A DNA stretch of 64,000 nt from Microbacterium saperdae (GTDB taxonomy: Bacteria; Actinomycetota; Actinomycetes; Actinomycetales; Microbacteriaceae): the NCBI RefSeq assembly GCF_006716345.1, contig NZ_VFOX01000001.1:2232001-2296000 (forward strand), written 5' to 3'. Of the stretch, positions 17,674 to 28,834 are shown piece by piece. Position numbers and translations under genes: made by a program. The notes beneath the pieces are model-generated. The model was not told the origin of the DNA. It searched no databases and worked only from the letters and a program-made list of their open reading frames with translations. Position 1 is the stretch's first letter, and every line of letters starts with the position of its first letter.

Positions 17674-18477
17674 CTACTCGACCGTATCGGTGATGGTGGA
17701 GGACGAGTGCTCGGGATCGTCCACCTGGACGATGATGAGCGTCACGTTGTCACGACCGCCGTTCTCCAACGCAGCGGCCAGCATCGCGTCGACCGCCGGC
17801 CCCGGCGTCGCGTTCTCGCGCAGGAAGTGCTGAATGCCGTAGTCGGTGAGCTCCTTGGTGAGCCCGTCCGAGCAGATCACGAACCGATCACCTGCTCGGA
17901 CGTCGATCGTGATGTAGTCCGGAGCAGTCAGCTCGCTGGCGCCGACGGCGCGGGTGATCACGTTGCTGTACGGATGCCCCTCGGCCTCTTCCGGGCTGAG
18001 CTTGCCCGCCGCGATCAGCTCCTGCACGACCGAGTGGTCGGTCGTGACCTGGATCAGCCGATCATCGCGCAGCAGGTATACGCGCGAGTCGCCGATGTTG
18101 AGCGCGACCCACTGCGGCTCCTCCACAGCAAGATCGAGGAAGACTCCGGTGAGCGTCGTGCCGGTGCCCTCGTCCGTCGTCTCGGGGTGATCGGCGATAT
18201 CGCCGACGGCCCGCTCGAGCGCGGTCTCGATGGCCGGACGCGTCACCGGCCCGTCGGACACCACGGCCTGCAGACGGGAGACGGTGCTCTGGCTGGCGAT
18301 CTCGCCACCCGCGTGTCCGCCCATGCCGTCGGCGACGATGAACAGGGGGAAGTCCGCGAGGAACGCATCCTGATTGTTGTCGCGACGGCGCCCCTGATCG
18401 GTGACTCCCGCCCAGGAAAGCAGCAGACGGCGCTGCGCAACCGTGACGCTGCGCGTCGTCGTCGTCGTCTCAGCCAC
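17674..18477 (-). CDS. PP2C-family Ser/Thr protein phosphatase
   Basis: A 267-residue PPM phosphatase with all metal-binding motifs: RDNNQDAF, VADGMGGHAGG, GDSRVYLL, SDGLTKEL and GGRDNVTL. These coordinate the two Mn/Mg ions used to dephosphorylate Ser/Thr. It resembles PstP-type phosphatases but lacks their transmembrane extracellular part. I chose the GTG at 18477 because GGAGG sits six bases upstream. A longer frame opens at 18528 but has no ribosome binding site. It precedes the FtsK-like gene on the same strand with a 49-base gap and may be cotranscribed. Confidence 0.93.
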   Translation of the reverse strand: MAETTTTTRSVTVAQRRLLLSWAGVTDQGRRRDNNQDAFLADFPLFIVADGMGGHAGGEIASQSTVSRLQAVVSDGPVTRPAIETALERAVGDIADHPETTDEGTGTTLTGVFLDLAVEEPQWVALNIGDSRVYLLRDDRLIQVTTDHSVVQELIAAGKLSPEEAEGHPYSNVITRAVGASELTAPDYITIDVRAGDRFVICSDGLTKELTDYGIQHFLRENATPGPAVDAMLAAALENGGRDNVTLIIVQVDDPEHSSSTITDTVE

Positions 18478-18556
18478 GTGCTGCCTCCGATGGATCTGCG
18501 ACCAGTCGGGCGGTCGCAGCGTACTCACACATCGTAGTGGAACTCACCCATCGCGC

Positions 18557-19540
18557 TCATACTCGGGCCCCCGGGTCCTCCGGGAGCGGGAACAGCCGAT
18601 CGATCGTCGCACGCTCGTCGGCATCCGGCCGCCACGCCTCTCCGGCCTGCGCATTGGCCTCGATCTGAGCGGCGGATGTGGCACCGGCGATGACACTCGA
18701 CACCAGCGGATTGGACAGAAGCCACCCGAAGGACGCCTGCACCATCGTGATGTCGCGATCGGCGCAGAACACGCGGAACTCCTCCAGCGCATCCCAGGGC
18801 GCGTTCTCCCAGACATGTCGCCGGCTCGACATGATCCGGCTCTCGGCGGGGCCGCCCTCACGGGTGAACTTGCCCGTGAGGAGTCCGTTGTGCAGAGGGA
18901 AGAACGGGAAGAATCCGAGATCGTAGCGCGCGACGGCGGGGAGAACCTCGCGTTCGGCGGCGCGGGCGAGCAACGAGTAGTGGTTCTGCGCGGAGATGAA
19001 ACGGCCGCTCGACCGTTGGCGCGAGGTGAACTCGGCTTCGGCGATCTGCCAGCCCGTGAAGTTGGAATGGCCGTAGTAGCGGATCTTCCCCTCCCTGACC
19101 AGCTCGTCCAGCGCATCGGTCGTCTCGGCGATCGGCGTCTCGGGGTCAGGCAGATGGAGCTGGTAGAGATCGATCCAGTCCGTACGCAGTCGGCGCAAGG
19201 ACTCCTCGACAGCCCGGCGTACATAGCGCCGGGAGCCGCGTCCGGCCAGGAAGTCGTAGCCCATGTCGCGTTCGTGACCGAACTTCGTGGCGAGCACGAT
19301 GCGGTCGCGACGCCCCTCGAGGGCCTCACCCATGAGCGTCTCGCTCATTCCTGCTTCGGCACCGTACATGTCCGCCGTGTCGAGCAACGTGATGCCGTTG
19401 GCGATCGCCGCGTCGATGACCTCTCTGGTTCCGGAGAGCGTCTCTGTGGCGGTTCCGGCCCGGCCGAAGTTGTTGCAGCCGAGGCCGGTGGGTGACACGA
19501 CGAGACCGGATGCGCCGACACGGCGCTGCGACATGACCAT
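18557..19540 (-). CDS. Aldo/keto reductase
   Basis: A 327-residue NADPH-dependent oxidoreductase of the AKR superfamily. The catalytic tetrad is visible as Asp54 and Tyr59 (LDTADMYG), Lys86 (LATKFG) and His129 (LYQLHL). The C-terminal cofactor region (SSVIAGATSAAQIEAN) is intact. It most resembles the voltage-channel beta-subunit-like/YghZ group acting on small aldehydes or ketones. The start is the first ATG of ATG-GTC-ATG, seven bases after TAACGT, so a leaderless or near-leaderless transcript is likely. The true substrate is unknown. Confidence 0.92.
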   Translation of the reverse strand: MVMSQRRVGASGLVVSPTGLGCNNFGRAGTATETLSGTREVIDAAIANGITLLDTADMYGAEAGMSETLMGEALEGRRDRIVLATKFGHERDMGYDFLAGRGSRRYVRRAVEESLRRLRTDWIDLYQLHLPDPETPIAETTDALDELVREGKIRYYGHSNFTGWQIAEAEFTSRQRSSGRFISAQNHYSLLARAAEREVLPAVARYDLGFFPFFPLHNGLLTGKFTREGGPAESRIMSSRRHVWENAPWDALEEFRVFCADRDITMVQASFGWLLSNPLVSSVIAGATSAAQIEANAQAGEAWRPDADERATIDRLFPLPEDPGARV

Positions 19541-19588
19541 GCCTTCCACGTTAGCCGAGGCCGGCCGCTGTCATCCCGCGCGCAACGC

Positions 19589-19620
19589 AGAGAGCCCCCG
19601 ACCGAAGTCGAGGGCTCTCT
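19589..19620 (-). terminator. Terminator hairpin after the Pro-rich membrane protein gene
   Basis: AGAGAGCCC (19589-19597) pairs with GGGCTCTCT (19612-19620), and an inner CGAC/GTCG extends the stem around a CGAA loop. It begins eleven bases after the stop of the minus-strand gene ending at 19631 and lies before the aldo/keto reductase start. No clear T-run. Confidence 0.75.
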
Positions 19621-19630
19621 GTCACATCTC

Positions 19631-20392
19631 TCAGGCCGGAGGCTGAGTGGGGTCTGCCGGCGGCGCAGGCGGCGCGGCGGGCGGAGCCGACGGAGCGGCC
19701 GGCGGTGCTGCGGGCGGAGCCGGGGGCGTGGTGGGCGGGACCGGAGGCACGGGTGCTCCGGTTGCCGGTGCGGCAGGAGCCGCGTATCCGGGCTGGGCCG
19801 GAGGCGCATAGCCCTGCGGAGCCGGAGGTGCGTAGCCCTGCGGTGCCGGAGGTGCGTAGCCCTGCGGTGCAGCACCGTACGCCTGCGGAGCGGCCGAAGC
19901 GGACGGCTGCACCGGCACGCCCTGCCACACGGTCGCGTCGGCGAAGAAGCTGTTTCCGGCCCACGGGGCGGGAACGATGTTCGGGTTCCAGCGCGACTTG
20001 TCGAAGGCGTTGATACCGAGCCAGACGATGCCGAGGAGCACCCAGAGGATGACCCACACGGCGTCCTTCTGCAGCTTCAGGCCGATGCGCCATGCGGCAA
20101 GAGCCATCACGACCGCGAGTGCGATGCCGGTGAGGAAGTTCAGGTACGGGATGAGCGACAGCGCCATGGCGATCAGCACGACCCACGGCGAGACGTCACC
20201 GAGCTTCGCGAAGATCAGGTAGTTGTACACCGGCACCCACGCGCGCCACTTGCCCTGCACGCCGGCTTTGTCGAAGATCTTCATCAGGAAGAGCGACACG
20301 AGTACGTATCCGGCGATCGCGAAGATGAAACCGATCACGAACAGGATGCCGAGAACTGCCGCGGCACCTGTGTCGTAGTAGTAAGAATCCAT
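19631..20392 (-). CDS. DUF5684-like membrane protein with Pro-rich repeat tail
   Basis: A 253-residue protein. The N-terminal half has hydrophobic segments near residues 10-37, 68-85, 86-105 and 111-130. The intervening GKWRAWVPVYNYLIFAKLG-like motif is typical of the DUF5684 family, sometimes annotated as signal peptidase I-like. The C-terminal half (about 150-253) is a low-complexity Pro/Ala/Gly/Tyr tail with QGYAPPAP repeats, encoded by 24-bp tandem repeats. GGAGGGG precedes the ATG, and TAGTGT (minus strand, 20446-20441) may be its -10. Function unknown. Confidence 0.82.
   Translation of the reverse strand: MDSYYYDTGAAAVLGILFVIGFIFAIAGYVLVSLFLMKIFDKAGVQGKWRAWVPVYNYLIFAKLGDVSPWVVLIAMALSLIPYLNFLTGIALAVVMALAAWRIGLKLQKDAVWVILWVLLGIVWLGINAFDKSRWNPNIVPAPWAGNSFFADATVWQGVPVQPSASAAPQAYGAAPQGYAPPAPQGYAPPAPQGYAPPAQPGYAAPAAPATGAPVPPVPPTTPPAPPAAPPAAPSAPPAAPPAPPADPTQPPA
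19809..19872. repeat. 24-bp tandem repeat inside the Pro-rich tail
   Basis: The unit begins TAGCCCTGCGG and repeats at 19809, 19833 and, partially, 19857, with single-base differences. It encodes the QGYAPPAP octapeptide repeat of the membrane protein. Copy number may vary between strains because the units are nearly identical. Confidence 0.8.
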
Positions 20393-20505
20393 GATCCCCT
20401 CCGGATCTGAACGAGCCGGCGCGATGCGCGCCGCGACACAACACTAGCGGCGAGACCCCTGACGGGCAACGGCCCACGCGGGCAGCGGCCCACGCCGGAC
20501 CCGCG

Positions 20506-21261
20506 TCATTCGGCGACCACGAGCTCCCAGACGCCGGGCGTCTCCGCATCGCGCAGGACGACATCGTTCTTCTGGGCCCACGCGCGCAAGGACCGCAGCG
20601 ACCCGATCCGGGGGCGATCCTCCGCGAGCGCACGGACGAGGAGCCCTTTGGACTTCTTGTTGAAGTGATTGAGCGCGCGTGATCCGCCGTCGTCATCCGT
20701 CACCACCCGGACGTACACCGACGGCACGGATGCGGGCACCGGCCCGAGCGCGACGTACGCCTCGCTGCGCAGGTCGAGCACGAACGACGGCGCCTCCTGC
20801 GCGATCGCGCGCTGCGTGGCCTCTGCCCAGTGCCGACGGAGCGCCGGCATCCCCGGCAGGGACGTGCCGGCAGCGAGTCGGTAGGCCGGAATCTCGTCCA
20901 GCGCCCCGAGCGGGCCGAGAGGCGCACTGTGGATCCAGACGTGCGCGCCCAGCCAGCGTCGCGACGCGGTCGACAGAGTGGCCGCATCCAAGGCGTCGAA
21001 GAGCACGCCGGTGTAGCGATCGACCGCAGGCATGGTCGCCGCATCCCGCAGCATCCGATTGTGCGCGATGTCGCCCAGCTGCCGGGCGCTCAGCTTCAGC
21101 ACGGACCGTGCGGCCTCTTCGTCTCCGGCGAGATCGATCAGCGCGTCCACGACGGCGGATCTCTCGTCGTGCAGGCCGGGCAGCGCCAGACCCCTCAGGT
21201 CCAGAGGAGTGCCGGTACCACCAGGACGCTTGGTCTCCGAGGGCGGGAGCAGGATCTTCAT
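20506..21261 (-). CDS. yaaA: Peroxide stress protein YaaA
   Basis: A 251-residue member of the YaaA/DUF328 family, which lowers free intracellular iron and limits oxidative DNA damage under peroxide stress. It opens with MKILLPPSETK and has the two signature motifs: LDLRSEAYVAL near residue 163 and NHFNKKSKG near 197. The latter lies in the DNA-binding-like HhH region known for the family. Length is normal. It follows the ATP synthase terminator on the same strand and is probably an independent unit. Confidence 0.95.
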   Translation of the reverse strand: MKILLPPSETKRPGGTGTPLDLRGLALPGLHDERSAVVDALIDLAGDEEAARSVLKLSARQLGDIAHNRMLRDAATMPAVDRYTGVLFDALDAATLSTASRRWLGAHVWIHSAPLGPLGALDEIPAYRLAAGTSLPGMPALRRHWAEATQRAIAQEAPSFVLDLRSEAYVALGPVPASVPSVYVRVVTDDDGGSRALNHFNKKSKGLLVRALAEDRPRIGSLRSLRAWAQKNDVVLRDAETPGVWELVVAE

Positions 21262-21279
21262 GATGCCTCGATGCAGACA

Positions 21280-21328
21280 GACGCGTCCGCCTCGGGACCC
21301 GGTGAAGGGAACCCGAGGCGGACGCGTC
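21280..21328 (-). terminator. ATP synthase operon terminator
   Basis: A perfect 17-bp G+C-rich stem is formed by 21280-21296 and 21312-21328 with a 15-base loop. It begins 12 bases after the atpC stop codon. This is the strongest hairpin seen in the window and marks the end of the atp operon. The tail is only modestly T-rich. Confidence 0.88.
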
Positions 21329-21340
21329 GAGGTGAACTAC

Positions 21341-21601
21341 TCAGGCGATGAGGGCCGCGTTGCCGGCAACGATCGTCAGGGTGTCGCCTTCCATGGAGAG
21401 GAAGCCGTCCTGCGCGTTGGCGAGCACCTTCGTGCCGTCCGTCTGGGTGATCCGGACCTGGCCCTCGGCGAGGATGGCCAGCACCGGCTCGTGGCCGGTC
21501 ATGAAGCCGATCTCACCCTCGACGGTCTTGGCGACCACGAGGCTCGCCTCTCCCGTCCAGACCTCCGCATCCGCGGAGACGAGGCTGACGTGCAGCGCCA
21601 T
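21341..21601 (-). CDS. atpC: F1Fo ATP synthase epsilon subunit
   Basis: An 86-residue epsilon subunit limited to the N-terminal beta-sandwich domain (MALHVSLVSAD, EGEIGFMTGHEPVLAIL). The C-terminal helical hairpin that inhibits ATP hydrolysis in longer homologues is absent, a common situation in actinobacteria. The ATG at 21601 follows the atpD stop by two bases, which fixes the start; the longer upstream frame overlaps atpD. Last gene of the operon. It sits in the central stalk with gamma. Confidence 0.95.
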   Translation of the reverse strand: MALHVSLVSADAEVWTGEASLVVAKTVEGEIGFMTGHEPVLAILAEGQVRITQTDGTKVLANAQDGFLSMEGDTLTIVAGNAALIA

Positions 21602-21603
21602 GG

Positions 21604-23079
<1,476 letters not shown>

Positions 23080-23979
23080 CTATTTGCTCGACGAGAGCGC
23101 GTCGGCGCCGCCGACGATCTCTGCGATCTGCTGCGTGATCTCCGCCTGGCGCGCGTTGTTGCGCAGACGGGTGTAGTCGGTGATGAGCTTGTCGGCGTTG
23201 TCGCTGGCCGACTTCATCGCCTTCTGCGTCGCGGCCTGCTTGGCGGCGGACGACTGCAGGAGTGCGTTGAAGACGCGGCTCTGGATGTACACCGGCAGGA
23301 TCGCGTCCAGCACGGTCTCGGCATCCGGCTCGAACTCGTACAGCGGGTAGATGGTGTTCCCCGCCTCCGACTCGTCGGCTTCCGAGATCTCCAGCGGGAG
23401 CAGACGCACGGATTCCGGCGACTGCGTCATCATGCTGACGAAACGGTTGTACACGAGGTGGATCTCGTCCACGCCGCCCTCGACGCCACCGCGGGAGAAG
23501 TCCTCGAGAAGCTTCTGCGAGATCTCCTCCGCCGTGTGGAACGACGGGGTGTCGGTGTCGCCGGTCCACTCCGCTGCCGCCGCGATGCGACGGAACTGGA
23601 AGTAGCCGACGGCCTTGCGACCGACGAGGTAGAACACCGGCTCCTTGCCCTGCCCCCGCAGGAGCTCCGCCACCTCGAGACCCTCACGGAGGATCTGCGA
23701 GTTGAAGGCTCCGGCGAGACCGCGGTCCGAGGAGAAGATCACGACCGCAGAGCGGTGGATCGTCTCGGGCTCACGGGTGAGCGGATGATCGACGTTCGAG
23801 TGCGTCGCGACGGCAGACACGGCCCTCGTCACGGCTCGCGCGAAGGGGCTGGACGCTTTGACGCGTGCCATCGCCTTCTGGATGCGCGAAGCCGCGATGA
23901 GTTCCATCGCCTTCGTGATCTTCTTGGTCGTCTGAGCAGAAGAGATCTTCTGCTTGTAGACCCTGAGTTGAGCGCCCAT
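23080..23979 (-). CDS. atpG: F1Fo ATP synthase gamma subunit
   Basis: A 299-residue rotor subunit. The N-terminal helix ([33 protein letters not shown]) and C-terminal helix ([26 protein letters not shown]) form the coiled coil that turns within alpha3beta3. The [10 protein letters not shown] motif of the Rossmann-like domain is present. It lies 20 bases after atpA. Confidence 0.98.
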   Translation of the reverse strand: MGAQLRVYKQKISSAQTTKKITKAMELIAASRIQKAMARVKASSPFARAVTRAVSAVATHSNVDHPLTREPETIHRSAVVIFSSDRGLAGAFNSQILREGLEVAELLRGQGKEPVFYLVGRKAVGYFQFRRIAAAAEWTGDTDTPSFHTAEEISQKLLEDFSRGGVEGGVDEIHLVYNRFVSMMTQSPESVRLLPLEISEADESEAGNTIYPLYEFEPDAETVLDAILPVYIQSRVFNALLQSSAAKQAATQKAMKSASDNADKLITDYTRLRNNARQAEITQQIAEIVGGADALSSSK

Positions 23980-23999
23980 GAATTCAGTTCCTCACGCGA

Positions 24000-25640
24000 T
24001 TACGCGCGACGGCCCTTGACGATCTTCTCCTGGTTGACGTCGTCCGCCTCCGCAGCCGCGTGCTCCTCGTGGCCCGGAGCGCCGATGCTGGCGCCCTTGC
24101 CACCCTGGAACTCCAGGATGAAAGCGTCGGTGTGCTTCTCGAGCTCTGCGACCGTGTCGTCATCGAGGACGTTGGTCTCGCGCAGGGTGTCGAGCACCTG
24201 GGTGTTGCGACGCAGGTAGTCCAGCAGCTCGCGCTCGAAGCGCAGCACGTCGGAGACCTCGATCGTGTCGAGCTTGCCCTTCGTACCGGCCCAGATCGAG
24301 ACGACCTGCTCCTCGACGGGGTACGGCGAGTACTGAGGCTGCTTGAGCAGCTCGGTGAGACGCGCACCACGGGAGAGCTGACGACGCGATGCCTGGTCGA
24401 GGTCGGACGCGAACATCGCGAAGGCCTCGAGCGAGCGGTACTGAGCCAGCTCGAGCTTCAACGTACCCGAGACCTTCTTGATCGACTTGACCTGAGCGTC
24501 ACCACCGACTCGCGAGACCGAGATACCCACGTCGACCGCCGGACGCTGGTTGGCGTTGAAGAGGTCGGACTGCAGGAAGATCTGGCCGTCGGTGATCGAG
24601 ATGACGTTGGTCGGGATGTAGGCCGAGACGTCGTTGGCCTTGGTCTCGATGATCGGGAGACCCGTCATGGAACCGGCACCGAGCTCGTCGGACAGCTTCG
24701 CGCAACGCTCCAGCAGACGGGAGTGCAGGTAGAAGACGTCACCCGGGTAGGCCTCGCGGCCCGGCGGACGACGCAGGAGGAGCGACACGGCGCGGTAGGC
24801 CTCAGCCTGCTTCGACAGGTCGTCGAAGATGATGAGGACGTGCTTGCCGCCGTACATCCAGTGCTGGCCGATGGCCGAACCGGTGTAGGGAGCCAGGTAC
24901 TTGAAGCCGGCAGGGTCGGATGCCGGAGCGGCCACGATCGTGGTGTACTCCAGGGCGCCGGCCTCTTCGAGCGCGCCCTTCACCGAAGCGATGGTCGAAC
25001 CCTTCTGACCGATGGCGACGTAGATGCAGCGGACCTGCTTGTTGACGTCGCCGGACTCCCAGTTGTCCTTCTGGTTGATGATCGTGTCGATCGCGATCGC
25101 CGTCTTACCGGTCTGGCGGTCACCGATGATCAGCTGACGCTGGCCACGGCCGACCGGGATCATCGCGTCGATGGCCTTGATGCCGGTCTGCATCGGCTCG
25201 TGGACCGACTTGCGCTGCATGACGCCGGGCGCCTGCAGCTCGAGCTCGCGGCTTCCCTCGGTCGCGATCGAGCCGAGGCCGTCGATCGGGTTGCCGAGCG
25301 GGTCGACGACGCGGCCCAGGTAGCCATCGCCGACGGGAACCGAGAGGACCTCACCCGTGCGGGTGACTTCCTGGCCGGCCTCGACGCCGGTGAAGTCGCC
25401 GAGGACGACGACACCGATCTGGTTCTGGTCGAGGCTCAAGGCGAGGCCCTTGGTGCCGTCGCCGAAGGTCACGAGCTCGTTGGCCATGACGCCGGGCAGG
25501 CCCTCGACATGCGCGATTCCATCCGCGGCGTCGATGACGGTGCCGACCTCGGTCGCCGCGGCCCCAGTGGGCTCGTAGGCGGCGGCGAAGTCCTTCAGCG
25601 CGTCACGGATGACGTCGGGGCTGATCGATAGTTCTGCCAT
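24000..25640 (-). CDS. atpA: F1Fo ATP synthase alpha subunit
   Basis: A 546-residue non-catalytic nucleotide-binding subunit with Walker A GDRQTGKT at 173-180 and the alpha signature [20 protein letters not shown]. The C-terminal tail beyond about residue 515 ([20 protein letters not shown]) is an acidic/polar extension seen in related actinobacteria. It follows atpH with a 47-base gap that contains the ribosome binding site AAAGGGAAG. Confidence 0.99.
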   Translation of the reverse strand: MAELSISPDVIRDALKDFAAAYEPTGAAATEVGTVIDAADGIAHVEGLPGVMANELVTFGDGTKGLALSLDQNQIGVVVLGDFTGVEAGQEVTRTGEVLSVPVGDGYLGRVVDPLGNPIDGLGSIATEGSRELELQAPGVMQRKSVHEPMQTGIKAIDAMIPVGRGQRQLIIGDRQTGKTAIAIDTIINQKDNWESGDVNKQVRCIYVAIGQKGSTIASVKGALEEAGALEYTTIVAAPASDPAGFKYLAPYTGSAIGQHWMYGGKHVLIIFDDLSKQAEAYRAVSLLLRRPPGREAYPGDVFYLHSRLLERCAKLSDELGAGSMTGLPIIETKANDVSAYIPTNVISITDGQIFLQSDLFNANQRPAVDVGISVSRVGGDAQVKSIKKVSGTLKLELAQYRSLEAFAMFASDLDQASRRQLSRGARLTELLKQPQYSPYPVEEQVVSIWAGTKGKLDTIEVSDVLRFERELLDYLRRNTQVLDTLRETNVLDDDTVAELEKHTDAFILEFQGGKGASIGAPGHEEHAAAEADDVNQEKIVKGRRA

Positions 25641-25687
25641 TGTCTTCCCTTTGTATCTGGGTGCGCGGTTCCCCGCGCGAAGTCGTG

Positions 25688-26476
25688 TTAGCCCGCGAGC
25701 TTCTGGCGAAGGTCTGCGAGTCGAGCGGAGATGCTGCCGTCGATGACGTCATCGGCGATCTGCACGCGCAGGCCTCCGAGAACGGCAGGGTCGATGACGA
25801 CGTTGAGCGAGACCTTGCCGTCGTAGCGGCGCGAGAGTGCGTCGCTGAGACGAGTGCGCTGAGCTTCGTTCAGCTCGGACGCCGTGTGGACCGTGGCGAC
25901 GACCCGACCGTTCTGGCTCGAGACGATGCGCATGGCGCGGCTCAGCAGCTGGCGGATGCGACGATCGCGCGGCTGGCGCACGAGCGAGGACACGATCAGC
26001 GCCGCGGGGGCGCTGACGGAACCGGCGAGCAGGCGCTCGACGAGCTCGACCTTGGCCGCTGATCCCCCGAGGCGGGTGCCCAGGGCGAGTTCGAGCTCCG
26101 AGTTCGCCGCGATGACCCGGGAGAAGCCGAAGAGCTCCGCCTCGATGTCGGCGCCGCTGTCGGAGATCGCCGCCGCACGGATCGCGAGCTCCTCGATACC
26201 GTCGACGAGCTCGTCCGCGTCGGACCAACGCTCGGAGACGACGGCCTTGAGCACGTCCCGCGTGTTCTGCGAGAACCCGCCGAAGACCGAGGCGACGACG
26301 TTCTGCCGTGCCTCGGCCGGAGCCGAGGCGTCAGCAAGCGCGCCGCTCAGATGCGACGATTCGCCCACGGCATGCGCCGCGGCGAAGAGCTCCCGCGAGG
26401 TGTCGAGGGTCACGCCGGATGCCGCGGCAAGCGCCTGAACGGATGCCGCAAGCGCCTGAGTGGTCGCGCTGCCCAT
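25688..26476 (-). CDS. atpH: F1Fo ATP synthase delta subunit
   Basis: A 262-residue OSCP-type delta subunit that links F1 to the peripheral stalk. The N-terminal helical domain and the C-terminal region, with the [20 protein letters not shown] block and the ending [27 protein letters not shown], are typical. It is longer than the roughly 180-residue E. coli protein, as usual in actinobacteria. Its ATG overlaps the atpF stop by one base (TAATG), giving translational coupling. Confidence 0.96.
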   Translation of the reverse strand: MGSATTQALAASVQALAAASGVTLDTSRELFAAAHAVGESSHLSGALADASAPAEARQNVVASVFGGFSQNTRDVLKAVVSERWSDADELVDGIEELAIRAAAISDSGADIEAELFGFSRVIAANSELELALGTRLGGSAAKVELVERLLAGSVSAPAALIVSSLVRQPRDRRIRQLLSRAMRIVSSQNGRVVATVHTASELNEAQRTRLSDALSRRYDGKVSLNVVIDPAVLGGLRVQIADDVIDGSISARLADLRQKLAG

Positions 26477-27033
26477 TACTGGGCCGCCTTCTCGGATGCT
26501 TCGAGGTCGGCGAGGAAGCGGTCCACCACAGCCGTCGCACGTGCGTCATCGGACAGCGTCTCCCCGACCACGCCACCGGCGAGGTCGATGGCGAGCGTTC
26601 CGACCTCGCTGCGGAGCGACACGAGAGCGGTCTGACGCTCGGCCTCGATCTGCGTGTGCGCGGTGGCGGTGATGCGGGCAGCTTCGCTGCTCGCTGCTTC
26701 CTTGGCCTCGGCGACGATCTTCTTGCCATCCTCACGGGCGGCCTCACGGATCTCACCGGCTTCGGTGCGTGCCTCAGCCAGCTGACGCGTGTACTCCTCG
26801 AGCGCGGCCTCGGCCTGCTTCTGAGCCTCGTCAGCCTTGGCGATGTTCCCCTCGATGGCGGCGGACCGCTCGTCGAGCATCTTCGTCAGCTTGGGAAGGG
26901 CGACCTTCCACACGACGATGAGAATGATGAGGAACCACAGGCCAGACCAGATGATGTCGTACCACGCGGGGAGAAGCGGGTTGTTGACCGCCTCACCCTC
27001 AGCCGCGAGGTTCGTGACAAGAGCGTTGAGCAT
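26476..27033 (-). CDS. atpF: F1Fo ATP synthase b subunit
   Basis: A 185-residue peripheral stalk subunit. A single transmembrane helix lies near residues 29-48 (WSGLWFLIILIVVWKVALP). It is followed by a long charged, Ala-rich helix that forms the dimeric right-handed coiled coil. The gene overlaps atpH by one base and lies 27 bases after atpE. Confidence 0.97.
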   Translation of the reverse strand: MLNALVTNLAAEGEAVNNPLLPAWYDIIWSGLWFLIILIVVWKVALPKLTKMLDERSAAIEGNIAKADEAQKQAEAALEEYTRQLAEARTEAGEIREAAREDGKKIVAEAKEAASSEAARITATAHTQIEAERQTALVSLRSEVGTLAIDLAGGVVGETLSDDARATAVVDRFLADLEASEKAAQ

Positions 27034-27060
27034 CCTGTCTCCTTCTGAAGTCGGTGTGGA

Positions 27061-28150
<1,090 letters not shown>

Positions 28151-28261
28151 CGCGGGCTCCAGCTTCGGGGCACCGGTCAGAACCGGGGCGACGATGGTCG
28201 GTGTGCTTCACTGCGCAAGCGCTCGCGGGAGAGCGGCGGGCACATGTCAACACTATCAGAG

Positions 28262-28834
28262 TCAGATGGTCCGCGAGTCCGCCGGGCCCTCGTCCACAGG
28301 CTTCTCCGGCACGATGTGGTGCCGTCCCGGTGCGCGGTCCTCCGGCACCTCGGTGGGCAGGGACACGCCGGGGGCACGGTCCTCCGGAACCTCGGTGGGG
28401 AGCGAGGCGTCGCTGACGTTGGGCAGTCGCATCTTCGTGAGCACGAGCACGTCGATCACGAGCGACATGATGACGCCGGCGACGATCGAGAGGAAGAACA
28501 CCATGGGGTGGATCCACGGCTGACCGCTCAGCACGATCATCACGACCACGAAGACGCCGAGCTTGAGGAGCCAGCCTCCGAGCACGATCGCGAAGAACAG
28601 CTGCACGTACAGCGGGTCGCCGAACCAGCGGTTCGCGATCAGGATGCTGATGCCGGTGATGGCGAGGAAGAGCATGGCGAGCAGCACGCCGAGCAGCCCG
28701 CTCACGAGCCCCTCCGCTCCGCCGACCAGGAAGCCGACACCGCCGGCCACCACCGCGAGGATCACGGTCGCGATCGCGGACCAGATCAGGGTGCGCCGCA
28801 GGATGGGATTGCTGGACACGGGGTTCGGGCTCAT
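28262..28834 (-). CDS. atpI: ATP synthase protein I-like membrane protein
   Basis: A 190-residue protein first in the atp operon. Four hydrophobic segments are visible near residues 14-36, 38-62, 72-96 and 106-130. AtpI proteins assist c-ring assembly or ion supply (family knowledge). The C-terminal 50 residues are soluble and hold a duplicated 14-residue unit beginning SLPTEVPEDRAPG, encoded by a 42-bp tandem duplication. Its ATG overlaps the wecA stop by one base, so the atp genes are linked to the upstream wecA-tsaC unit. Confidence 0.8.
   Translation of the reverse strand: MSPNPVSSNPILRRTLIWSAIATVILAVVAGGVGFLVGGAEGLVSGLLGVLLAMLFLAITGISILIANRWFGDPLYVQLFFAIVLGGWLLKLGVFVVVMIVLSGQPWIHPMVFFLSIVAGVIMSLVIDVLVLTKMRLPNVSDASLPTEVPEDRAPGVSLPTEVPEDRAPGRHHIVPEKPVDEGPADSRTI
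28332..28415. repeat. 42-bp tandem duplication in the atpI tail
   Basis: Two adjacent 42-base units, each containing CGGTCCTCCGG (at 28335 and 28377), encode the repeated 14-residue motif SLPTEVPEDRAPG plus one variable residue. The copies differ at a few bases, so the duplication is not brand new. Confidence 0.85.

Noticed and set aside
28177..28377. Small minus-strand open frame between atpI and atpB
   Set aside because: It overlaps the atpI end out of frame and has no ribosome binding site or homology; the region is better explained as the atpB leader.
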